Positions 1-7,219 of a DNA stretch of 64,000 nt are shown here, one piece after another. The stretch lies in assembly GCF_039649665.1 (NCBI RefSeq), contig NZ_JBDJAW010000008.1, positions 1-64,000 of the forward strand, given 5' to 3'. The stretch is from Microbispora sp. ZYX-F-249. GTDB taxonomy: Bacteria; Actinomycetota; Actinomycetes; Streptosporangiales; Streptosporangiaceae. The notes below the pieces were generated by a model, which was not told the origin of the DNA, searched no databases, and saw only the letters and a list, made by a program, of their open reading frames with translations. Numbering within the stretch: the stretch's first letter is position 1; each line of letters starts with the position of its first letter. Both the position numbers and the translations under genes were made by a program.

Positions 1-43
1 CCGTACGAGCGCGAACGGATCGACGGCCCCGGCGACACGTGCC

Positions 44-760
44 ATGGGGCGAACCCAGTCCACCCGACCAGCAACTTCCGCCCCTCAGGAGGTGGCGATC
101 ATCAACCGACCACCCAGGCAGCAGCCGGTCCGCAGCCGGGTGCCCGGCCTCGTCGCCGCGTTCGTAATCGGCGCGCTCGTCGCCGGCGGCCTGGTGTTCT
201 GGACGACCCGGCCGAGCTCGATCGAGCAGATGGCCAGCGAGATCCGCGCCCAATCCGCCCTCCGCGACAAGACACAGATCAAAGCCCTGACCGAGCTGGC
301 CCGTACCACGCGCGACCGGCTCGTGCCGGTGGTCGAGGGGCTGAGCCGGGCCATGCCCGTCGACGGCACCGCGGGACCTGCCGTGGTGACCACGGCCGAC
401 GTCGAGAACTGGCGGAAGGAGGCCGCGGCCGCCGCCGAAGGCTTCGCCGACCCACCGTCCGGCGAGACCGCCACCAACGTGGCGCGGTCGACTCTCGCCT
501 CCGCCGCCCGGCAGCTCGCCACGACCGTCGAGACCTATGCGGCCGCGCGGGACCTCACCGGAGCGGCCCGCACCACCGCCATGGACCTGGCCGTACGGCA
601 ACGGGCCGACGCGCTCTTCACCTGGTCGGTCGGAGGCACCGCCCTCGACGCCGTGAACGTCGACGCCGGCTACGGGCACCAGCACGTGTTCCTCCCGACG
701 ACGCCCGGCGATGGAGCGCTCACCCCCGACACCGAACCTGAGGGGAGTCACGAATCGTGA
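44..760 (+). CDS. Single-pass membrane protein of unknown function
   Basis: I do not recognise this 238-residue protein. It has a basic, proline-rich N-terminus, one strong transmembrane helix at about residues 33-53, and then a largely helical extracytoplasmic domain rich in Ala, Thr and Arg, so type II topology is likely. The C-terminal tail has a His-rich GYGHQH segment near residues 207-212. The frame stays open to the left edge of the window, so the start is uncertain: ATG at 44 is used here, but GTG at 92, next to an AGGAGG, is an alternative. The stop overlaps the GTG of the next gene, which implies translational coupling with that secreted CopC-like protein. Confidence 0.6.
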   Translation: MGRTQSTRPATSAPQEVAIINRPPRQQPVRSRVPGLVAAFVIGALVAGGLVFWTTRPSSIEQMASEIRAQSALRDKTQIKALTELARTTRDRLVPVVEGLSRAMPVDGTAGPAVVTTADVENWRKEAAAAAEGFADPPSGETATNVARSTLASAARQLATTVETYAAARDLTGAARTTAMDLAVRQRADALFTWSVGGTALDAVNVDAGYGHQHVFLPTTPGDGALTPDTEPEGSHES

Positions 761-1335
761 CCAAGGCACTTAAATACGTCCTCGCCGTCCTGCTGGCCGG
801 GCTCGCACTGACGCTCGGCGCACCGGCGGCCTCCGCTCACGGCGGGCCGATCAAGCTGGAGGTGATCGGGGACGGCGACCACAACGTCAACGTTCTGGTG
901 ACGTACAAGGAGGACAAGCACCCCGTCACGGAGATCGTCGAGGCGACGCTGACCGCGACCGCCACCGACGGCCGCACCTTCGGACCGGTGCCGCTGAGGT
1001 CGGCGCCCGAGGGTCAGAACCTCTACCACGCCGCGGAGCCGCTGCCGAGCGGCGAGTGGAAGGTCACCGTGAAGGCGACCGAGCCCGCCAAGGCGAGCAA
1101 GACGGTGACGGTGAAGGCCGGTGCGGTCGACGTCGTCCCCGAGGCCCCGGCGACCACGCTCAATCCGGAGAAGGCGGCGGCATCCGGGTCCGTGCTCAGC
1201 GAGCGGTCGGCCGCGCAGGACGCCGACGACTCGGGCATGGCGCTGAAGATCGGCATCATCGCCGTCGTGGCGGTCATCGCCGTCGCGGCCTTGGTCTTCA
1301 TCCTCCGTCGCAGGAACCTGTACGCCCGGCGCTGA
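757..1335 (+). CDS. Secreted, C-terminally membrane-anchored CopC/Ig-like protein
   Basis: This 192-residue protein has a cleavable signal peptide (predicted cut after Ala27, ASA|HGG). A beta-rich extracellular domain of about 100 residues follows, then a C-terminal transmembrane helix (about 162-182) with an Arg-rich cytoplasmic stop. The mature N-terminus starts with His, as in CopC/YcnI-type copper-binding domains, but no full metal site can be assigned by eye, so copper binding is only a suggestion. A good Shine-Dalgarno (GAGGGGAG) precedes the GTG, which overlaps the stop of the upstream membrane protein. The two genes probably form an operon ended by the hairpin at 1411-1446. Confidence 0.6.
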   Translation: MTKALKYVLAVLLAGLALTLGAPAASAHGGPIKLEVIGDGDHNVNVLVTYKEDKHPVTEIVEATLTATATDGRTFGPVPLRSAPEGQNLYHAAEPLPSGEWKVTVKATEPAKASKTVTVKAGAVDVVPEAPATTLNPEKAAASGSVLSERSAAQDADDSGMALKIGIIAVVAVIAVAALVFILRRRNLYARR

Positions 1336-1410
1336 GCGCGCACGGTCCTGCCCGGCCCCGGCCGGCGGCAGGTGCACATCGGGCACGCTTCCGCCGAGCA
1401 TTCGGTTGTC

Positions 1411-1446
1411 ACAGGAGGGCCGGTCACATCCGACCGGCCCTCCTGT
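1411..1446 (+). terminator. Strong hairpin terminator
   Basis: A perfect 14-bp inverted repeat (1411-1424 with 1433-1446; arm ACAGGAGGGCCGGT) encloses an 8-nt loop, 75 bp after the stop of the secreted protein. There is no long U tract, as is usual for actinobacterial hairpins. Confidence 0.7.
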
Positions 1447-1666
1447 GTCGTATCCGGCGAACAGGGCTCGCGGCGAATGGGGTTCCGACGAGTGAGGTTC
1501 CGGCGAATGGGGAAGGGCCGCCCGAACGCCCTGACGGCCCGGAGGGGAAGGGCCCGGGGGAAAGGCGCCGCAGGGGAAGCACGGGAGGGGGGATCCCGGC
1601 GGGCGTTCGGACGGCCTCGGTAGGCTCCGGCCGGTCGGAGACCGGCCGTCGCGAGGTTCCAGGATT

Positions 1667-1809
1667 TGCTCCGCTCCGGCAGCATCCGGCTCTCTGCCAC
1701 CGGTCACACATGTCACCGATTACGCGTGTCACCGGTCGCGCCGCCGCCGGTCGCGAGACTTCAGCTTCTGCTCCGCTCCGGCAGCATCCGGCTCTCTGCC
1801 ACCGGTCAC
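1667..1809. repeat. 41-bp direct repeat pair in a 560-bp noncoding stretch
   Basis: The 1336-1894 interval holds no convincing gene. It contains the terminator above, short GC-rich repeats around 1475-1520 (GGCGAATGGGG and GTTCCG motifs), and this pair: the 41 bp at 1667-1707 recur exactly at 1769-1809, 102 bp apart. Similarity continues imperfectly on both sides (GTCGCGAG before, ACCGGTCAC...GTGTCACCGGTCGC after), which suggests a degenerate tandem duplication of a roughly 100-bp unit. The function is unknown. Confidence 0.8.
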
Positions 1810-1894
1810 GCGTGTCACCGGTCGCCGCCGGGCCCGGCCGGCTCGTCACCGGCCGACGCGCGGCTCGTCGGCCACGACCGGCGACACGGGCCGG

Positions 1895-2287
1895 TCAGGA
1901 AGCGGCCGGGGCGAAGACGCCGAAGAGGTTGCCGGACGGGTCGTGGAGGTAGGCGAAGTCGGGGCCGCTCTCGTTGCCCACGACCTCACTGAGCACCTTC
2001 CCGCCCAGGGCCTCCACCTTCCGGCAGGTCTCGGTCACGTCCCGCACCAGGACGGTGAAGACGGCGTGACCGGGCATGTCCCCGCCGGTGCCGAGCACCC
2101 CGCCGCGCACCTCGTCGTCACCGTCATAGCTGATGAGCCGGTAGTCCATGCCGACGGCGGCCGAGTCCTCGTCCGTGCGGAAGCGCCAGCCGAACAGGTC
2201 GCCATAGAACCGCTGGACACCCTCGGGGTCGTCGCTCGCGATCTCGAACCAGCCGACCGTGTTGACGGCGGGGGCGGGAGTGGTCAT
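1895..2287 (-). CDS. VOC-superfamily (glyoxalase/bleomycin-resistance-like) protein
   Basis: This is a 130-residue single vicinal-oxygen-chelate domain protein. It begins NTVGWFEIASDDPEGVQRFYGDLFGW and ends with the typical FAYLHDPSGNLFGVF strand, both hallmarks of the family. Such proteins form paired beta-alpha-beta-beta-beta modules and often bind a metal, but the substrate cannot be told from sequence. The start is ATG at 2287, because the purine-rich AGAAAGAGAAC lies just upstream; the frame continues another 32 codons without family similarity. Three tandem CTTCCGGG units (about 2322-2345) lie in the upstream region. Confidence 0.8.
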   Translation of the reverse strand: MTTPAPAVNTVGWFEIASDDPEGVQRFYGDLFGWRFRTDEDSAAVGMDYRLISYDGDDEVRGGVLGTGGDMPGHAVFTVLVRDVTETCRKVEALGGKVLSEVVGNESGPDFAYLHDPSGNLFGVFAPAAS

Positions 2288-2433
2288 CGTCGTTCTCTTT
2301 CTCTCTGCTTCCGGTGCTCTACTTCCGGGCTTCCGGGCTTCCGGGTTCTCGGTGAGGTAGAGCCTCCCGCCCTTCGGCGACACCCCCCTGTCGGCGTTTC
2401 CAGGATTTCACGAACGTTTTTTCGAAACTCGGG

Positions 2434-3147
2434 TCAGTCGAGCGCCGGTGTCCTCGCGATCATGTCCGGCACGTCGGCGTCGAACGCCTCAAGGGGCCGG
2501 CCGGGCACCGGCTCCTCGGTGAGGACGGCCTCGGCGATCCGGTCGAGCCGGAACACCCTGACGGCGTCGCGCAGGCGGCACCAGGCCACCAGATACCACC
2601 ATCCGCTCCGCCCGCCGACGAACGCCCCGGGCTCCACCTCCCTGGTCGTCAGCACACCGTGCGCGTCGCTGTACCGGATGCGCAGGACGACGCTCCGGAG
2701 CAGGGCCTCCTCGATCACCCTGCCGATCGACCCGGTGTATCGGGACTCCGGCTTGTCCTCGGTGAGGATCTGCACGCGGGCGGCCAGCTGCCGGGCCCGC
2801 TCCCCCTCGGGACCGGGCATGGCGGCGACGAGCTTGCGCAGCGCGCTGCGCGCGTCGTCGGCGAAGGGCTGCTGTTCTGTACGGCTGAGGGCGATCGCCA
2901 CCGCCACGGCCTCGGCGGGGGTGAAGTTGAGCGGGGGCAGGGACATGCTCTTGTCCAGCGCGTAGCCTCCCCGCCGCCCGACCTCCGCGTAGATGGGCAC
3001 GCCGGCCTGCTGCAGCGCGGAGATGTCCCGCTCGATGGTCCGCGAACTCACCTCGAAGCGCAGGGCGAGCTCACGCGCGGACCGGCAGCGCGGGGAGATC
3101 GCCCGCAGGTCCTCGACGATCGCGTAGAGCCGGTCGGTACGGTTCAC
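2434..3147 (-). CDS. YafY-type HTH-WYL transcriptional regulator
   Basis: This 237-residue protein has an N-terminal DeoR-like winged helix (about residues 1-60, containing SSRTIERDISALQQAG) and a ligand-sensing WYL domain with the WYL triad at residues 184-186 (GWWYLVAWC), followed by a short C-terminal tail. WYL proteins are usually DNA-binding sensors of nucleic-acid-derived or small ligands. The start is GTG at 3147: family similarity begins there, and a TACCCT -10 box (3155-3160 on this strand) lies 7 nt upstream, suggesting a leaderless transcript. A shorter WYL paralogue on the same strand lies directly upstream. Confidence 0.85.
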   Translation of the reverse strand: MNRTDRLYAIVEDLRAISPRCRSARELALRFEVSSRTIERDISALQQAGVPIYAEVGRRGGYALDKSMSLPPLNFTPAEAVAVAIALSRTEQQPFADDARSALRKLVAAMPGPEGERARQLAARVQILTEDKPESRYTGSIGRVIEEALLRSVVLRIRYSDAHGVLTTREVEPGAFVGGRSGWWYLVAWCRLRDAVRVFRLDRIAEAVLTEEPVPGRPLEAFDADVPDMIARTPALD

Positions 3148-3275
3148 GCCGCAGAGGGTAGGCCACCGCACCGACAATTCTCGCTGACCCGTTCGAGTGA
3201 CGCGCGTTCCCGCAGGCCACGGCGGGAGCGGCAGGAGCCGGAGCGCATGCCGCGGCGGCGGGCGCCGGATGTCCG

Positions 3276-3734
3276 TCAGCCGCCGACGGCCTCGGCGAGT
3301 TCGGCCAGGCGGTCGCGGCCCGGCTCGGGGAACCGCTCGTCCAGGACCTCCGCCCAGGAGATCCGGTCGAGCCGGAAGACGCGCACGTCGTCGCGCAGCC
3401 GGCACCAGGCCACCAGGTACCAGTGGCCGCCCCTGCCGCCGAGGCAGATGCTCGGCTCGACGTCCCTGACGGTGGGCACGCCCTTGCTGTTGGCGTATTC
3501 CAGGCGCAGCACGTGCCGCCCGCGCAACGCCGTGTCGATGGCGCGCTTCACCGAGTCGGGGCCCGCGAGCGCGTACCCGCCCTGGTCGAGCCGGATCGGG
3601 ACCCCGGCCTCCCGGAGCTTCGCGACGTCGCGCACGACGGTGCTCCTGCTGACCCCGAGGCGCGAGGCGAGCTCGCGCGCCGACAGGCACCCGCCGGATT
3701 CCAGCTCCTTCACCAGCGCGTCGCGGCGTTTCAT
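3276..3734 (-). CDS. Short HTH-WYL regulator
   Basis: This is a 152-residue regulator with an N-terminal winged helix (residues 5-55, VSRSTVVRDVAKLREAGVPI) joined directly to a compact WYL core (WYL at 105-107, HWYLVAWCRLRD). It lacks the roughly 80-residue linker found between the HTH and WYL parts of the neighbouring 237-residue paralogue. The WYL segments of the two are nearly identical (WYLVAWCRLRD.VRVFRLDRI), so they probably arose by duplication or share a ligand. The protein is intact rather than broken: it has a start, a stop and no frameshift. Targets are unknown; autoregulation or control of the adjacent gene is plausible. Confidence 0.8.
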   Translation of the reverse strand: MKRRDALVKELESGGCLSARELASRLGVSRSTVVRDVAKLREAGVPIRLDQGGYALAGPDSVKRAIDTALRGRHVLRLEYANSKGVPTVRDVEPSICLGGRGGHWYLVAWCRLRDDVRVFRLDRISWAEVLDERFPEPGRDRLAELAEAVGG

Positions 3735-3803
3735 GATTCGACGCTACGTCGATCAGTCCGGCGAAACCCGCCTAACACACCTCACTCGGACGCCACAGCA
3801 CTA

Positions 3804-4829
3804 TCACCCCAAGGGCGCAGGAGTCCCCCAGGGACGGGTGTTGCGGATGCGCTCGGGCGGTATCCCGCACAGGGCCGCGCGCTCACACCCGAACCGCTGC
3901 CAGTCGAGCTGGCCCGGCGCGTGGGCGTCGGAGTCGACGGCGAACTCGCAGCCCATCTCGTACGCCAGCCGCATCAGGCGCTTGGGCGGGTCGAGCCGGT
4001 CGGGCCGGGAATTGATCTCCACCGCGACCCCGAACCTCCGGCACGCCTCGAAGACGATCTCGGCGTCGAACCGGGACTCCGGCCGCCCTCGTCCGCGTAC
4101 GACGCGGCCGGTGCAGTGCCCGAGGACGTCCACGTTGGGGTCGGCCACCGCCGTGACCATCCGCCGGGTCATCTCCGCGGCGTCCATCCGCAGCAGCGAG
4201 TGGACGCTCGCCACCACGACGTCCAGCCGCTCGAGCAGCTCGGGCTCCTGGTCGAGCGAGCCGTCGGTGTTGATGTCCACCTCGATGCCGGTCAGGATCC
4301 GGAACGGCGGGCCGCCGTCCCCGGCGTACCGCTCGTTGAGCCCGGCGACCGCGTCGAGCTGCCGCCGCAGCCGGTCCGCGGACAGGCCGTGCGCGACGGT
4401 CAGCCGGGGCGAGTGGTCGGTCAGCGCGAGGTACTCGTGACCGTGCGCGCGGGCGGCCTCGGCCATCTCCTCGATGGGCGACCCGCCGTCCGACCAGTCG
4501 GAGTGGCTGTGGAAGTCGCCGCGCAGCGCCGACCGCAGCGCCTGCGCGGCCTCGTCCAGGTCGACGTCCTTGGTGTCCTCCAGCCGCCGCAGGTAGGTCG
4601 GCACGGCGCCGTCCAGTGCCTCCGTGACGGCCAGGGCCGTGACCTTGCCGATGCCCTTCAGGTCCGTCAGGCCGCCGGTGCGCGCGAGCCGCACCAGCTC
4701 CTCGCGGGGCAGGCCCTCGATCACGGCGGCGGCGCCGCGGAAGGCGCGCACGCGGTACGTCGGCTCGCCGGCCCGTTCCAGCAGGAAGGCGATGCGCTTG
4801 AGTGCCTCGACGGGATCCACATCCGGCAC
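3804..4829 (-). CDS. PHP-domain phosphoesterase with PolX-like N-terminus
   Basis: This protein of about 341 residues has an N-terminal PolX-type helical domain (residues 5-75) with a helix-hairpin-helix (LTDLKGIGKVTA, 54-65), followed directly by a PHP domain. The metal-binding motifs are all visible: FHSHSDWSDGG (HSH at 107-109), LTDHS, GIEVDIN, VASVHS, LGHCTGR and DSDAHAP. The PolX nucleotidyltransferase palm is absent, so it should act as a metal-dependent phosphoesterase or 3'-exonuclease-like enzyme and not as a polymerase. The start is uncertain: GTG 4829 fits where family similarity begins, while ATG 4877 has a GAGG six bases upstream. Confidence 0.75.
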   Translation of the reverse strand: MPDVDPVEALKRIAFLLERAGEPTYRVRAFRGAAAVIEGLPREELVRLARTGGLTDLKGIGKVTALAVTEALDGAVPTYLRRLEDTKDVDLDEAAQALRSALRGDFHSHSDWSDGGSPIEEMAEAARAHGHEYLALTDHSPRLTVAHGLSADRLRRQLDAVAGLNERYAGDGGPPFRILTGIEVDINTDGSLDQEPELLERLDVVVASVHSLLRMDAAEMTRRMVTAVADPNVDVLGHCTGRVVRGRGRPESRFDAEIVFEACRRFGVAVEINSRPDRLDPPKRLMRLAYEMGCEFAVDSDAHAPGQLDWQRFGCERAALCGIPPERIRNTRPWGTPAPLG

Positions 4830-5026
4830 GCTACCCGGCGTACGGAGTATCGGCTGGACGAGACATAACAGACTCATCAGGAACCTCAGGCCCGCCTGTC
4901 CCGTTCGTCCAGCCAGACGATAATGTGTGCCGATCTCGACAAGCAGGAGCCCGATTGGCAGAGCCCGGGGAGAGCCCCCCACCGAAGACACCGCCGCCCG
5001 GCAACTCCTCCTTGCCCACCCATCCC

Positions 5027-5446
5027 ATGGCGATGAGCGGCGCGCCGCGGCCGGCGGCGACGCCTCCCGCGAGCGGCGTCAAGTCCTCCACCATGATCAA
5101 GCTCGGCACGCTGGGCGTCCTGTCCGTCCTCGTCGTCGGCTTCTGCGCGGCCCAGGACGACGACTACGAGGAGGTCGGCGCGGACTGCGTGGACACCTCC
5201 ACGATGAACCCGGACGGGTCGTACGTCGTCGTCGACGACTCCTACTGCGACGACGATGACGACGGCCACAGCCACTACTCCGGCTCGCACGGCGCGTACC
5301 GCTGGTACTACGGCGGCACCCGCAACGGAGGCCGCGTCTACCACGGCACGACGATCCGGCCGGCCGACGCGCACATCACCACCCGTACCGGGCGCGTGGT
5401 CCAGCGGGGCGGGTTCGGATTCGGCCACGGCAGCCGCGGCGGCTGA
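5027..5446 (+). CDS. Small secreted or membrane protein, YjfM/DUF1190-like in context
   Basis: This 139-residue protein has one hydrophobic segment (about residues 24-40, IKLGTLGVLSVLVVGF). An acidic, Cys-containing stretch (two Cys, run of five Asp), a Tyr/Gly/His-rich region (YRWYYGGTRNGG) and a GFGFGHGSRGG tail follow. The hydrophobic segment plus a low-complexity polar tail recalls DUF1190 proteins such as E. coli YjfM/YgiB, which also sit beside a glutathionylspermidine-synthase-like gene. The family call rests mainly on context. The start is uncertain: ATG 5027 or 5033 lacks a clear ribosome site, and TTG 4955 has a CAGGAG. The next gene follows after 3 bp, so the two are co-transcribed. 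Confidence 0.6.
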   Translation: MAMSGAPRPAATPPASGVKSSTMIKLGTLGVLSVLVVGFCAAQDDDYEEVGADCVDTSTMNPDGSYVVVDDSYCDDDDDGHSHYSGSHGAYRWYYGGTRNGGRVYHGTTIRPADAHITTRTGRVVQRGGFGFGHGSRGG

Positions 5447-5449
5447 CGG

Positions 5450-6613
5450 ATGCGCAGAACGACCTCGGCGCCCAGGGAGAACTGGGCCGCCCTCATCGAG
5501 TCGCAGGGGCTCGCGTTCCACCGCTCCGCCCACCCCGAGGGACTCACCCGGCCGTACTGGGACGAGAGCGCCCACTACGTCTTCACCATGGACGAGGTCC
5601 TGTCCCTGGAGGAGCAGGTCGAGGAGCTGCACCGGATGTGCCTGGCCGCGGCCGGCCACATCGTGGCCTCCGACCGGTTCGCCGACCTCGGCATCCCGCC
5701 GCACTGCCGCGCGGCGGTCGCGGAGTCGTGGCGGCGGCGCGACCCGCACGTCTTCGGCCGGTTCGACCTGCGCTACGACGGCACGGGACCGGCCAAGCTG
5801 CTGGAGTACAACGCCGACACCCCGACCAGCCTGGTCGAGAGCTCCGTCGTGCAGTGGTTCTGGCTCAAGGACGTGTATCCCGAGGACGACCAGTGGAACT
5901 CGATCCACGAGCGCCTGGTCGACCGCTGGAAGTCGCTCACGCTCCAGACGGGCCCGGCCCACTTCGCGTGGACCAGCGCCGACGAGACGGGCGAGGAGGC
6001 GATGACCATCGGCTACCTCCAGGAGACCGCGGAGCAGGCCGGGCTCGTCACGGCGGCGATCGCCATGGAGGACATCGGCTGGGACCCGCTCAACCGCCGG
6101 TTCGTCGACCTGGAGCACCGGGTCGTCCGCACGCTGTGCAAGCTGTACCCCTGGGAGTGGATCGTCGCCGAGCCGTTCGCGCCGCACGCGCTCGCGCAGC
6201 AGGTCTCGATGACGTGGATCGAGCCGCTGTGGAAGATGCTGCTGTCCAACAAGGCCCTGCTGGCGATCCTCTGGGAGCTGTATCCGGGCCACCCCAACCT
6301 GCTGCCCGCCTACCTCGACGGTCCCCGCGAGCTGGCCGGCGGTCCCGGCTACGTGCGCAAGCCGCTGCTCGGCCGCGAGGGCGCCTCGATGCGGATCGCC
6401 GCGCCGGGCGTCGAGATGGAGACCGCGGGCGAGTACGGCACGGAGGGCTTCGTCTACCAGGAGTTCCTGCCGCTGCCCGAGTTCGACGGCTGGCGTCCGG
6501 TGCTCGGCGCCTGGATGGTCGACGACGAGTCGGCCGGGCTCGGCATCCGGGAGACCTCCGGCCTCGTCACCGACGACACGTCCTCTTTCGTCCCCCACCG
6601 CATTCACGGCTGA
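5450..6613 (+). CDS. Glutathionylspermidine synthase-family ATP-grasp ligase
   Basis: This 387-residue protein matches the glutathionylspermidine synthase pre-ATP-grasp/ATP-grasp family (E. coli YjfC/YgiC type). Supporting motifs are an early TRPYWDES segment, FDLRYDGTGPAKLLEYNADTP, the QWNSIHERL and WLDPLNRR-like motifs, and the EGFVYQEFLPLPEFDGWRPVLGAWMVDDE nucleotide/metal region. There is no N-terminal amidase domain, so it is a stand-alone ligase predicted to form an amide bond using ATP on an unknown peptide or amine. It begins 3 bp after the small protein's stop and is followed after 14 bp by a DUF350 gene, so the three should act together, probably at the membrane. Confidence 0.85.
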   Translation: MRRTTSAPRENWAALIESQGLAFHRSAHPEGLTRPYWDESAHYVFTMDEVLSLEEQVEELHRMCLAAAGHIVASDRFADLGIPPHCRAAVAESWRRRDPHVFGRFDLRYDGTGPAKLLEYNADTPTSLVESSVVQWFWLKDVYPEDDQWNSIHERLVDRWKSLTLQTGPAHFAWTSADETGEEAMTIGYLQETAEQAGLVTAAIAMEDIGWDPLNRRFVDLEHRVVRTLCKLYPWEWIVAEPFAPHALAQQVSMTWIEPLWKMLLSNKALLAILWELYPGHPNLLPAYLDGPRELAGGPGYVRKPLLGREGASMRIAAPGVEMETAGEYGTEGFVYQEFLPLPEFDGWRPVLGAWMVDDESAGLGIRETSGLVTDDTSSFVPHRIHG

Positions 6614-6627
6614 AAGCGAAGGCCCCC

Positions 6628-7071
6628 GTGGACACCAAGACCTCCATCGCCGACGTGCTCGCGCACGGCTCCCTGGCGATCCTCGCGTACGCCATCCTGG
6701 GCGTGCTGCTGCTCGTCGCCGGGTTCTACGTCATCGACCTGGCGACGCCCGGCAGGCTCAGCAAGATCATCCGTACCGACCGCAACCCCAACGCCACGGT
6801 GCTGGCCGCCTCCAGCGTCGCCGGCGTCGGGCTCGTCGTGGCGGCCTCCATCTGGTCGTCGGGCGGCGTCCTGCAGGAAGGGCTCCTCGCGACGCTCGTG
6901 TTCGGCCTGGTGGGCATCGCCGTGCAGACGCTCGGCATGGTCGCCTTCGACAAGGTCGCCGGCATCTCGGTGCGCGAGCTCGTCCGCGAGACCACGCTGC
7001 AGCCCGCCGCCGTGCTCCTCGGCGTGACGCACTTCTTCATCGGCCTCATCACGGCCGTCGCCGTCATCTGA
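6628..7071 (+). CDS. DUF350 (YjfL-like) integral membrane protein
   Basis: This 147-residue protein has four predicted transmembrane helices and ends GVTHFFIGLITAVAVI. The arrangement and the DLATPGRLSKII motif match DUF350/YjfL membrane proteins, of unknown function. The start is GTG 6628, with CGAAGG five bases upstream. In E. coli the homologous genes yjfL, yjfM and yjfC lie together in a PspA-family operon; the same trio here, in a different order, supports a conserved envelope-associated module. The substrate and direction of any transport are not known. Confidence 0.8.
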   Translation: MDTKTSIADVLAHGSLAILAYAILGVLLLVAGFYVIDLATPGRLSKIIRTDRNPNATVLAASSVAGVGLVVAASIWSSGGVLQEGLLATLVFGLVGIAVQTLGMVAFDKVAGISVRELVRETTLQPAAVLLGVTHFFIGLITAVAVI

Positions 7072-7182
7072 CCTCGTACGCGCGTGGTCCCGCGCGCCGT
7101 GAAACATTCATCGGCCGGCGGGAGGACGCGCAGGTGGGAGCGGCGGGCGTCCCGCGCAGAAGTTTGCGCGGGTACGCCCGTA

Positions 7183-7212
7183 TAGACCGTTCCCGCCCCG
7201 AGGGCCTACTCT
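7183..7212 (+). promoter_or_regulatory. Leaderless promoter of the DUF2079 gene
   Basis: A -35 box TAGACC (7183-7188), an 18-bp spacer and a -10 box TACTCT (7207-7212) place transcription start 7-8 nt downstream, at the ATG at 7220. No ribosome-binding site precedes that ATG, consistent with a leaderless mRNA. Confidence 0.55.
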
Positions 7213-7219
7213 CCTCCTC

